This document shows positions 1 to 6,085 of a DNA stretch of 14,762 nt, one piece after another (position 1 is the first letter of the stretch; each line of letters starts with the position of its first letter). The notes beneath the pieces are model-generated. The model searched no databases, was not told the DNA's origin, and saw only the letters and a list, made by a program, of their open reading frames with translations. The DNA is taken from the NCBI GenBank assembly GCA_023142625.1, contig JAGLJD010000102.1, positions 1-14,762 of the forward strand, given 5' to 3'. Position numbers and translations under genes: made by a program. The stretch is from Candidatus Parcubacteria bacterium. Its GTDB lineage: Bacteria > Patescibacteriota > Patescibacteriia > JAACEG01.

Positions 1-1
1 A

Positions 2-1519
2 AACATTATTTTTATCTTTAGCATAGCGATAGTCCTTATTTTTCGGTACTTCAAGAGTATTAATATCTGCTCCTTTAAGAATATTAGTTTTATAATAAAC
101 ATTATTTTTATCTTTAGCATAATAGATGCCCGCCACCTCAAAAGTGTCAGGGTCAGCCCCTGAAATTAAAGTTTCTTTATGAAAGACTGAATTATAATTT
201 TTAGAATAGCGGTATGGCAAAAATTGAAATCCTTCTACATTAATATGCTCTAATTTTAATTCATCTTTGTATACATTATATTTATCCTTGCTGAAATCTC
301 CGCCTAAGTAAGTTATCGTTGCTGGATCTGCGCTTTTAATAATTTTTTCGCGATAATAGACATTATTATTATCTTTAATTAAAGAATAACCATTAAAAAG
401 TTTTTTATATCCCGAAGTATAAGAATATACATCGCATACTATTGGGATGAACGATTTATTGTCAGCCTCTTTAATTAAAATACTATCAAAAAAAATATTA
501 TTCGCGTCTTTAGCATAAGGGTAACAATTCGGAATCGCCTCAATAGTGTTCGGATCAGCGTCAAATACAATATTGCCAAAAATATCATATACATTTTTTT
601 TATCAATAAAATAATAAAAAATATAATAAGAATCATCTTTTATAGACATAATTAAATCAAAAGTCTTACTGTCAATATTTTCATAAACAATTTTTCCTTT
701 GTCGTATATATGATTATCATCTTTTGCATAACGATAATGAATAACCTCAAAACTATCTAAATCAGGGCTTTCCAATTCAATATTAATTTCTTCTTGATAA
801 ATTATTTTATTTCCGCTTTTTTTATATCCCCAATTTTTATATCTTTCCTGATCTTCATTATATCTCCAATCCAAACTGATTAAATTTTCTTCAATAAAAT
901 CTTCTGTGATATTGGCAATATCTTGATTGCTGATTCCAAGCCCTAAAAAACGCATAACATTAAAAGCGTCCATAGGGCGACCTAAAAAATATCTTTTATT
1001 ATCGTTTGGATTAACATACCAAGCTTCGCCGTTCATCTCTACTTGCAGCAATATATTTCCGGCTTGTTTTTGCGCAAAATCCGTATTCCAATTTAATTTA
1101 CCGGAACCTACAGGATTATATCCGTTTAATATTTCATTTTTATCATCAAAACCGTCGCCATCAGAATCACTGGAGTTTTTATTCGTGCCAAAAGCAGACT
1201 CAAAATAAAGCGATAAGCCGTCATTATCATCATCGCAGCAGGTGGACATATTCATTTCCGCTACTGGAATTTTTTCTAAATCGCTATTGCTGATTCCTAA
1301 TCCCCATATTCGCATTAAATTAAAAGCGTCTTTTGGACGACCTAAATAATGGCGTTTTAATGTAGCAGGATTAACATACCATGCTTCGCCCGCCTTCTCA
1401 ACTTCAAGTAAAACTTTGCCTTTTAATGAATTCGCAAAATCTTCAGCGCTCACAATGTTCGGATTTAATAAAACGAAAACAAGGAAACAAATGGAAAATA
1501 ACAAACCTTTATTTAACAT
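2..1519 (-). CDS. Secreted DKNYY-repeat surface protein, C-terminus cut by window edge
   Basis: This minus-strand frame is open from the ATG at 1519 to the left edge (506 codons, no stop), so the protein is complete at its N-terminus only. Residues 1-25 look like a signal peptide: Lys4, a hydrophobic core, then VSA before Glu26. Residues 34-85 and 154-204 are two copies of one module (GEAWYVNP, then LGRP-DAFN-MR-GLGIS), which I know as common in secreted CPR proteins but cannot name. Between them, residues 96-129 carry Asp/Asn-rich thrombospondin-3-like calcium motifs (DDDNDG, SDSDGDGFDD). From about residue 218 to the edge run at least seven degenerate repeats of the DKNYY type (core AKDKNNVYY, then GAD-TFEV). 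It is probably exported or attached to the cell surface; function unknown. Two other ATGs (1523, 1527) lie just upstream but in other frames. Confidence 0.85.
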   Translation of the reverse strand, partial: MLNKGLLFSICFLVFVLLNPNIVSAEDFANSLKGKVLLEVEKAGEAWYVNPATLKRHYLGRPKDAFNLMRIWGLGISNSDLEKIPVAEMNMSTCCDDDNDGLSLYFESAFGTNKNSSDSDGDGFDDKNEILNGYNPVGSGKLNWNTDFAQKQAGNILLQVEMNGEAWYVNPNDNKRYFLGRPMDAFNVMRFLGLGISNQDIANITEDFIEENLISLDWRYNEDQERYKNWGYKKSGNKIIYQEEINIELESPDLDSFEVIHYRYAKDDNHIYDKGKIVYENIDSKTFDLIMSIKDDSYYIFYYFIDKKNVYDIFGNIVFDADPNTIEAIPNCYPYAKDANNIFFDSILIKEADNKSFIPIVCDVYSYTSGYKKLFNGYSLIKDNNNVYYREKIIKSADPATITYLGGDFSKDKYNVYKDELKLEHINVEGFQFLPYRYSKNYNSVFHKETLISGADPDTFEVAGIYYAKDKNNVYYKTNILKGADINTLEVPKNKDYRYAKDKNNV

Positions 1520-1552
1520 ACATTCATTCTTAAATAATTATTGTTATTTTTA

Positions 1553-1582
1553 ATAATAGCATATAATTCATTAGATTGTCCA
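1553..1582 (-). promoter_or_regulatory. Candidate sigma-70 promoter of the DKNYY surface protein
   Basis: Read on the minus strand there is TGGACA (1582-1577), an 18-base spacer and TATTAT (1558-1553). This predicts a transcript start near 1546 and a leader of about 27 bases before the ATG at 1519. The match is good but not perfect, and the region is AT-rich, so chance is possible. Confidence 0.45.
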
Positions 1583-1583
1583 G

Positions 1584-1592
1584 TGCTATAAT
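1584..1592 (+). promoter_or_regulatory. Candidate extended -10 promoter of the yibE/F gene
   Basis: TGCTATAAT is an extended -10 element with a perfect TATAAT hexamer. It would start a transcript near 1599, about 47 bases before the ATG at 1646. No good -35 hexamer is visible, which extended -10 promoters can tolerate. A second TATAAT at 1616-1621 is an alternative nearer the gene. It shares the divergent intergenic region with the promoter of the minus-strand surface protein. Confidence 0.4.
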
Positions 1593-1645
1593 TAGCGTAT
1601 TTTAATTATTGCTGATATAATAACAATATAATAAACTTAAAAATT

Positions 1646-2758
1646 ATGAAAAAAATTTTACTTTTGATATTGCTGGCGAATTTATTAGTCGCGCCAGCGA
1701 CAGCGTCAGATATCCAAAATCCAATTATATCTTATGAAAAAGCAGAAGTAATAGAAATAACGCAAAAAATTGACGAGAGCGATTCCGACGCTATAAACGT
1801 CAGCGGCATTTTTATCGCTCAAAAAATAGAAATAAAAATTTTAAGCGGCAAATACAAAAACGAAACAAAAATTATAGAGAACGGCTTGTCAAATAATCCG
1901 ATGGATATCAAAATCGCGGAAGGCGATAAAATTTTAGTCTATTTGGAAGAATACGGCTCTAGAGAATATTCAGCGCAAATTCAAGGATTTTATGTATTTA
2001 ACAAGCTTATCTTTTTTATCGGACTATTTTTCTGTTTTTTAATAATAATAGGCGGAAAGCAAGGATTTAAAGCGATTATCAGCTTGATTATCTCTGTCTG
2101 GATTATTCTGAAAATTTTTATCCCGCAAGCGCTCGCAGGATTTAATCCTATCACACTTGCCTTAATTACCGCAATTGCTATAACATTTATATCGCTCACG
2201 CTAATAAGCGGTTTTAAGAAAAAAACAACTTCAGCTATTTTAGGAACTGTGAGCGGAGTAATTCTCGCCGCCATATTCGCGATTATTGCCGGAAAATTAA
2301 CGCATTTGAACGGGTTGTCTGATGAAAACGCCAGGACTCTATTCGCGCAATTCCCTAATCTGAATTTCAGCGGACTGCTGTTTGCCGGCATTATTATCGG
2401 AGCATTGGGCGCCGTAATGGATGTCGCTATGTCTATCGCTTCGTCAATTTCTGAAGTTAAAAAAGCTCATCCTAAAATAGGCAAATACGAACTTATAAAA
2501 TCAGGCATGGCTGTTGGGAAAGATATTATGGGCACAATGTCAAATACGCTTATTTTCGCATATACGGGATCTTCAATATTTTTACTGCTTCTTTTCAGCC
2601 AATACGGAGAATCGTATATGAAATTTTTAAATTTTAATTTTGTTGCGGAAGAAATTATTCGATCAATCGCCGGCAGCATAGGGCTTATCCTAACGGTTCC
2701 GCTAACAGCTATTATCGCTGGGTATTTAGAAAGCAAATCTGCTAAAAAAACAGAATAA
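1646..2758 (+). CDS. YibE/F-family polytopic membrane protein
   Basis: A 370-residue membrane protein. Residues 1-21 form a signal peptide (MKKILLLILL, then a likely cleavage after ATAS). Residues 22-115 form an extracytoplasmic, beta-rich domain. Seven hydrophobic segments follow, at about 119-137, 141-163, 168-189, 195-216, 241-268, 299-318 and 336-360. This architecture and segments such as GALGAVMDVAMSIASS (253-268), GKDIMGTMSNTLIFAY (291-306) and SIAGSIGLILTVPLTA (340-355) match the YibE/F family of Firmicutes and CPR. Function in the family is not settled; transport has been proposed. No Shine-Dalgarno site is evident. Its TAA stop overlaps the next ATG by one base (TAATG), implying coupled translation with pyrD. 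The last 46 codons are partly duplicated at 3847-3972, so this 3' end may be of recombinant origin. Confidence 0.85.
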   Translation: MKKILLLILLANLLVAPATASDIQNPIISYEKAEVIEITQKIDESDSDAINVSGIFIAQKIEIKILSGKYKNETKIIENGLSNNPMDIKIAEGDKILVYLEEYGSREYSAQIQGFYVFNKLIFFIGLFFCFLIIIGGKQGFKAIISLIISVWIILKIFIPQALAGFNPITLALITAIAITFISLTLISGFKKKTTSAILGTVSGVILAAIFAIIAGKLTHLNGLSDENARTLFAQFPNLNFSGLLFAGIIIGALGAVMDVAMSIASSISEVKKAHPKIGKYELIKSGMAVGKDIMGTMSNTLIFAYTGSSIFLLLLFSQYGESYMKFLNFNFVAEEIIRSIAGSIGLILTVPLTAIIAGYLESKSAKKTE

Positions 2759-3729
2759 TGCGAATTAATAAAAATTACCTATCTTGTATTATGAAATTAT
2801 TAAATTCATATAAAACTAAAATTGCGGGCGTTGAACTTGATTCATATATTTGCAATGCTTCTGGTCCATTAGATTCAACTTTAAAAGAATTAGAAAATAT
2901 TGCCAAATCAACCTCATCTGCTATTATAATGAAATCCTGCACAATAGAACCTAAGGAGGGAAATCAAGAGCCTATATATACAAGACTTCCATTAGGTTCT
3001 ATTCAATCTATGGGGTTGCCAAATTTGGGCTATCAAGAATATGTTAAATTTGCCGCGCGACTTAAAAAATACAACAAACCAATTATCGCAAGCGTTGCTG
3101 GTTTATCTGTTGAGGATTATCAGCAAATGGTTGAGGCATTTCAAAATAGCGATGTTGATTTAATTGAAGTGAATTTGAGTTGCCCAAATTTAGAAAGGAA
3201 ACCGCAAGTCGCTTATGACTTTAAGCAGACTGAAAAAGTTTTATGCAAAATTTCAAATTTAGGCAAAAAGCCTATTGGATTAAAACTTCCTCCATATTAT
3301 GATTTAATTCATCATAAACAAATGGCGAAACTGATTGAAAAGTATAATATTCGTTTTATCACTTGTATAAATTCAGTTGGCAATGCTTTGATTATTGATT
3401 CAAAAACAGAAACACCCGTGATAAAACCTAAAAGAGGTTTTGGCGGTCTTTGCGGAGATTATATTAAACCGATTGCTTTGGCAAATGTAAGAGCTTTTTA
3501 CGAACTTCTAAAAAATAAAATTTCAATTTTCGGCGTTGGTGGAATTAAATCAGGCGCTGATACTTTTGAATTTCTTCTTGCTGGAGCAGACGCCGTTCAG
3601 GTAGCAACTACTTTTGAAAAAGAAGGCTCTAATTGTTTTAAAAGGATAAACAGAGAATTAAAAGAAATTCTTCGAAAAAAAGGCTATAATTCTATAGAAG
3701 AAGCAATGGGCAAGTTAAAATATTTATAA
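2758..3729 (+). CDS. pyrD: Dihydroorotate dehydrogenase, class 1A-like (cytosolic, fumarate-type)
   Basis: Oxidises dihydroorotate to orotate in pyrimidine synthesis, using FMN; class 1A enzymes pass electrons to fumarate in the cytosol. The protein (323 residues, or 312 from Met12) can be followed against the Lactococcus class 1A enzyme from memory: NASGPLDST (33-41), KSCTIEPKEGNQEP (59-72), GSIQSMGLPNLG (80-91), EVNLSCPN (137-144, with Cys142 as the expected catalytic base), KLPPYYDL, NSVGNALIID, KRGFGGLCGDYIKP, and the FMN-phosphate region GVGGIKSGADTFEFLLAGA. There is no N-terminal membrane anchor, unlike class 2. The ATG at 2758 overlaps the upstream stop (TAATG), while Met12 (ATG at 2791) gives a start closer to the family norm; I cannot choose firmly between them. 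No other pyr gene is in view. It sits between the two yibE/F 3' ends, suggesting it arrived by recombination. Confidence 0.9.
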   Translation: MRINKNYLSCIMKLLNSYKTKIAGVELDSYICNASGPLDSTLKELENIAKSTSSAIIMKSCTIEPKEGNQEPIYTRLPLGSIQSMGLPNLGYQEYVKFAARLKKYNKPIIASVAGLSVEDYQQMVEAFQNSDVDLIEVNLSCPNLERKPQVAYDFKQTEKVLCKISNLGKKPIGLKLPPYYDLIHHKQMAKLIEKYNIRFITCINSVGNALIIDSKTETPVIKPKRGFGGLCGDYIKPIALANVRAFYELLKNKISIFGVGGIKSGADTFEFLLAGADAVQVATTFEKEGSNCFKRINRELKEILRKKGYNSIEEAMGKLKYL

Positions 3730-3846
3730 AAAACTCTTTATTTCGTAACACTTTATGACTACGCGTTTATTGCAAATAATTATTTATCTCAAGCCAAATA
3801 ATTAACTAATTCAAAAATAACGCTAGAACTAAATTTGGCGCGAAGC

Positions 3847-3972
3847 ATGAAATTTTTAAATTTTAATTTTGTTGCGGAAAAGATTAATCGGTCAATCGCC
3901 GGCAGCATAGGGCTTATCCTAACGGTTCCGCTCACAGCTATTATTGCAGAATATTTAGAAAAGAAGAATTGA
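3847..3972 (+). pseudogene. Truncated duplicate of the yibE/F 3' end
   Basis: This 126-base segment is a close copy of the end of the yibE/F gene from codon 325 (base 2618). The first 33 bases are identical or nearly so, and a central block (AGCATAGGGCTTATCCTAAC and its surroundings) is identical. It keeps an open frame, MKFLNFNFVAEK then IAGSIGLILTVPLTAIIAEYLEKKN and TGA. Differences include both silent and replacement changes (EEII to EKIN, AGYLES to AEYLEK). Similarity starts abruptly at the ATG; upstream codons do not match. It lacks almost all of the protein, so I call it a remnant, although a 41-residue single-TM peptide could in principle be translated. Confidence 0.8.
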
Positions 3973-3997
3973 CTTTAAATTACAAGAATATTATTAT
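3969..3997 (+). promoter_or_regulatory. Candidate sigma-70 promoter before the 152-residue ORF
   Basis: TTGACT (3969-3974), a 17-base spacer and TATTAT (3992-3997) give a near-consensus promoter, with a predicted start near 4004 and a leader of about 27 bases. The -35 element overlaps the TGA stop of the yibE/F remnant, so the duplication junction may have helped create it. A TATAAT at 4002-4007 is also present. Confidence 0.5.
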
Positions 3998-4030
3998 TAA
4001 ATATAATAAATTCAATATATCTTTAATTTT

Positions 4031-4489
4031 ATGATGCTTATTTTAATTTCAATTCTAACTGTAATTTTCTTTATTACCACCATTTTTTTAGGTAAAGAAT
4101 TTTTGAAAAAATTCAGCTTTATGAAAAATTTTGTTCAATCTTCAAACCAGATGGTTGTATGGAAATATTCTGGAGATAAAAAACCAGGGATGCATAATAT
4201 TGTCTTGCGCGGAAAAACGCCATTTTGCGCGCTTATTGGATTTGAATTAGGAATTCCTATGCTTAAATATTCTGGATTTGATTATTTTGGATTTGTAAAA
4301 TCTGGTAAAAATAATATTGCAGTGATTTCAACATATTTAGGCAAAAACCACTGCGAATTCCAATTTTTCCTAAATACTGATATTACTAACAACCCAATCA
4401 AGATAACATCAAATGAAGAAGACCAACTTTTACATCCTAATTCAAAATCTAAACCGCACTGGTATCAGCGAATCGGTTTTTATGGATAA
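4031..4489 (+). CDS. Hypothetical protein with one N-terminal membrane segment
   Basis: I do not recognise this 152-residue protein. Residues 3-21 are strongly hydrophobic (LILISILTVIFFITTIFLG) and followed by a Lys-rich stretch (KEFLKKFSF), consistent with an N-terminal anchor and a cytoplasmic remainder. The rest is a compact, aromatic-rich domain (GKTPFCALIGFELG, YSGFDYFGFVKSG, HCEFQFFLN) ending in PHWYQRIGFYG, with two cysteines and no catalytic motif I can name. Met1 and Met2 are both ATG, and either could start it. It has its own promoter-like sequence and lies between the yibE/F remnant and the Fic gene, in an AT-rich accessory stretch. An 11-base perfect inverted repeat follows the stop codon. 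Confidence 0.6.
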   Translation: MMLILISILTVIFFITTIFLGKEFLKKFSFMKNFVQSSNQMVVWKYSGDKKPGMHNIVLRGKTPFCALIGFELGIPMLKYSGFDYFGFVKSGKNNIAVISTYLGKNHCEFQFFLNTDITNNPIKITSNEEDQLLHPNSKSKPHWYQRIGFYG

Positions 4490-4495
4490 AAAAAA

Positions 4496-4531
4496 TGGAC
4501 AATTTTAGTAGTCCATTGACAAAATTGTCCA
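4496..4531. repeat. Perfect 11-base inverted repeat after the 152-residue ORF
   Basis: TGGACAATTTT (4496-4506) pairs with AAAATTGTCCA (4521-4531) around a 14-base loop. On the plus strand it is followed by an A-rich run and not U-rich, so it is a poor intrinsic terminator in that direction; read on the minus strand it is followed by a T run. Both arms contain the heptamer AATTGTC (or GACAATT) that recurs in the Fic promoter repeat, so it could instead be a protein-binding site. Confidence 0.6.
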
Positions 4532-4554
4532 AATAAAAAAATTTTAATTGTTGC

Positions 4555-4605
4555 ATTAATTGTCGCAAAATGCTACGATTATCTAAAATAAATGCGACAA
4601 TTAAT
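4555..4605. promoter_or_regulatory. 13-base inverted repeat around the Fic gene promoter (candidate operator)
   Basis: ATTAATTGTCGCA (4555-4567) is perfectly repeated in inverse as TGCGACAATTAAT (4593-4605), 25 bases apart. A plausible promoter lies inside: TTGTCG (4560-4565), an 18-base spacer and TAAAAT (4584-4589). The left arm therefore covers the -35 element and the right arm the predicted transcript start near 4596. That is the geometry of a repressor operator, and the Fic protein encoded just downstream starts with a winged-helix-like domain. Autoregulation is an inference. Confidence 0.55.
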
Positions 4606-4619
4606 TTTAATTAAAAAAA

Positions 4620-5672
4620 ATGAACATTACTTACAGACAAAATCTAATCCTTGATTTTATTAGAGAGAAAAAGGGGGCAGGAAATAAAGAGATAAAAAAA
4701 TATTTAGACGAAAAAATTGGGGATTTAAATAGGGCGACTATTGTTAGGGATATAGATATTCTGCTGAATTTTGATTTAATTAAAAAAGAAGGAATGGGAC
4801 GAAATGTTATCTATAAATTAAAAAAAAATAATCTAATAGATAGATATATCAACCCTCAAGAATATTTTAAAACAGATGCTGACGAAAGAGATGTTTATGA
4901 AAATTTTAATTTTGATATTTTCAACATTCTGCCTGACAATCTTTTTTCAAAAAAAGAGATTATCAATTTAGAGAAATTAAACAATAATTATAAACGAAGA
5001 ATAAGCGATCTCTCTCCAGTTATTATGAAGAAGGAAATTGAAAGATTAACTATTGAATTAAGTTGGAAATCATCAAAAATTGAAGGGAATACTTATTCCC
5101 TATTAGATACAGAAATGTTAATTAAAGAAAATATCAAGGCAAGAGGGCATACAGAGCAAGAAGTTATTATGATATTAAATCACAAAAAAGCCTTAGAATA
5201 TATTTTACATAAAAAAAATATTTTTAAAAATATCAATGTTTCAAAGATAGAAAATGTGCATAGTTTAGTTGTGGGAGATCTAAATATAAAACAGAATATC
5301 CGCGAACGATTAGTTAGAATTATTGGAACAAAATACAGACCGCTTGACAATCAATTCCAAATAAGGGAGGCATTAGAGAATATGAATAATTTTATCAATC
5401 AAAAAAAAGTTCATCCGCTAATAAAATCAATGATGGCTGTTCTTTTAATTTCATATATCCAGCCATTTGAAGATGGAAACAAAAGGACGGCAAGATTGAT
5501 AGGAAACGCTTTATTGTCAGCTTATGATTATTGCCCTCTTTCTTACAGAAGCGTAGATGTGGTTGAATACAAAAAAGCGACTATTCTGTTTTATGAACAG
5601 AATAATATCTCTTACTTTAAACAGCTTTTTATTGAACAATTTGAATTCGCGGTTGAAAATTATTTCGGGTAG
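4620..5672 (+). CDS. Fic-domain protein with N-terminal HTH; catalytic His replaced by Gln
   Basis: Fic proteins usually transfer AMP from ATP to Ser/Thr/Tyr of a target protein. In this 350-residue protein, residues 1-70 resemble a winged helix-turn-helix (NKEIKKYLDE, then RATIVRDIDILLNFDLIKKEGMG). SSKIEGN (151-157) fits the (S/T)xxxE(G/N) inhibitory helix that class II Fic proteins carry N-terminal to the fold. NVHSLVVGDL and the R-RLVRIIGTKYRPL flap region follow. The active-site loop is QPFEDGNKRTAR at 281-292, where canonical Fic has HPFxDGNGRxxR. The phosphate-binding Gly-Asn-Arg part is kept, but position 281 is Gln, not the catalytic His. This may be a natural subfamily; AMP transfer is doubtful, and a DNA-binding or sensing role is possible. 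No toxin/antitoxin partner is seen. Base composition is clearly more AT-rich than gatB next door. Confidence 0.85.
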   Translation: MNITYRQNLILDFIREKKGAGNKEIKKYLDEKIGDLNRATIVRDIDILLNFDLIKKEGMGRNVIYKLKKNNLIDRYINPQEYFKTDADERDVYENFNFDIFNILPDNLFSKKEIINLEKLNNNYKRRISDLSPVIMKKEIERLTIELSWKSSKIEGNTYSLLDTEMLIKENIKARGHTEQEVIMILNHKKALEYILHKKNIFKNINVSKIENVHSLVVGDLNIKQNIRERLVRIIGTKYRPLDNQFQIREALENMNNFINQKKVHPLIKSMMAVLLISYIQPFEDGNKRTARLIGNALLSAYDYCPLSYRSVDVVEYKKATILFYEQNNISYFKQLFIEQFEFAVENYFG

Positions 5673-5711
5673 ATAAAAAATAACTATTTTAAAATATTTA
5701 ACAAAGGAAAA

Positions 5712-5737
5712 GAGCAATCTAACTAAATTGATTGCTC
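5712..5737 (-). terminator. Candidate terminator hairpin of the small minus-strand ORF
   Basis: GAGCAATC (5712-5719) and GATTGCTC (5730-5737) form a perfect 8-base stem with a 10-base loop. On the minus strand it is followed by a T-rich stretch (TTTTCCTTTGTT), as expected for an intrinsic terminator of the ORF ending at 5770. On the plus strand, behind the Fic gene, the downstream sequence is not a clean T run, so it may serve the Fic transcript only weakly. Confidence 0.6.
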
Positions 5738-5769
5738 CTTGTGTGATAAAAATAAATTTGAGGAAAAAA

Positions 5770-5925
5770 TTACCCTTGTTCTCTTATAACACAATTGCGA
5801 GTATTTTCGAAAACGATTACTTCCATTTTTCTGCCGTTTAGACGAGTGATCTTTTCCCAATCTTCTTGAGATTCTTGGTAAAGACGAATCTCAATTATTT
5901 TTTTACCAGATATTTCTATTTTCAT
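5770..5925 (-). CDS. Small hypothetical protein, 51 residues
   Basis: An ATG at 5925 opens a 51-codon frame ending in TAA at 5770. The product starts MKIEISGKKIIEIRLYQES, continues with a charged middle part (QEDWEKITRLNGRK) and ends EVIVFENTRNCVIREQG. It is soluble, with no signal or membrane segment, and its alternating hydrophobic pattern suggests a small beta-alpha-beta fold. I do not recognise a family. Support for a real gene is the normal codon make-up, a terminator hairpin just past the stop, and a promoter-like region upstream. The ten-G run only 6 bases before the ATG is extraordinary in this AT-rich DNA. It is convergent with the Fic gene and divergent from gatB. Confidence 0.55.
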   Translation of the reverse strand: MKIEISGKKIIEIRLYQESQEDWEKITRLNGRKMEVIVFENTRNCVIREQG

Positions 5926-5931
5926 TATACG

Positions 5932-5941
5932 CCCCCCCCCC
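5932..5941. repeat. Ten-base poly-C (poly-G on the minus strand) tract
   Basis: A run of ten C on the plus strand reads as ten G on the minus strand, directly upstream of the ATG of the 51-residue ORF (CGTATA lies between). Homopolymers of this length slip during replication, so the tract may vary in length. It lies where the ribosome-binding site or transcript start would be; TAAAAT on the minus strand lies just upstream of it. Confidence 0.8.
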
Positions 5942-5971
5942 ACTTCTATTTTATCTATCGTATTATGCTGA

Positions 5972-6000
5972 TTGTCTAAATATCAACATATTATTAAAAT
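5972..6000 (+). promoter_or_regulatory. Candidate promoter of gatB
   Basis: TTGTCT (5972-5977), a 17-base spacer and TAAAAT (5995-6000) form a moderate sigma-70 match. The predicted start near 6007 leaves a leader of about 79 bases with no obvious Shine-Dalgarno site before the ATG at 6086. It overlaps, in the opposite direction, the promoter region of the small minus-strand ORF. Confidence 0.4.
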
Positions 6001-6085
6001 AATGTCAAGGGATAAACATAAAAATCGATAATAAAATGCGTTCAAATTAACAAAATATATAAATAATAAAAACATATTCAACTCT

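Larger units (their letters stand above)
3730..4030. other. 301-base gap between pyrD and the next ORF
   Basis: Apart from the yibE/F remnant (3847-3972) and the promoter at 3969-3997, this stretch shows no gene. The first part (3730-3846) has stops in the relevant frames and contains a 10-base direct repeat, CAAATAATTA, at 3773-3782 and 3795-3804. No convincing terminator hairpin follows pyrD. Confidence 0.6.
5673..6085. other. 413-base region between the Fic gene and gatB
   Basis: Holds the terminator hairpin (5712-5737), the small minus-strand ORF (5770-5925), the G/C tract (5932-5941) and the gatB promoter candidate (5972-6000). The remaining 85 bases before gatB (6001-6085) are AT-rich leader in which I see no further gene or structured RNA. 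Confidence 0.6.

Noticed and set aside
1..121. Perfect 25-base direct repeat at 1-25 and 97-121, at first CRISPR-like
   Set aside because: The spacing is 32 codons and the repeat lies in frame inside the DKNYY-repeat coding region; other copies are degenerate at DNA level. It is a protein repeat, not a CRISPR array.
927..1208. Plus-strand 93-codon frame
   Set aside because: It lies antisense to the surface protein, shows no recognisable domain, and mirrors the coding bias of the opposite strand.
1990..2736. Two minus-strand frames inside the yibE/F gene
   Set aside because: Antisense shadows of a clearly recognisable membrane protein; no ribosome site or domain.
3730..3846. Possible tRNA or small RNA after pyrD, as an integration target
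   Set aside because: No cloverleaf, no GTTC-type T-loop and no strong hairpin could be found; only a short direct repeat is present.
4496..4531. Inverted repeat as an intrinsic terminator of the 152-residue ORF
   Set aside because: The plus-strand downstream sequence is A-rich, not T-rich, and both arms share the heptamer of the Fic promoter repeat, so I list it as a repeat/possible binding site.
4031..5672. The unknown 152-residue ORF and the Fic gene as a toxin-antitoxin pair
   Set aside because: The ORF is a membrane-anchored protein with no antitoxin-like features, is separated by 130 bases with its own promoter and repeats, and the Fic protein carries its own inhibitory helix.
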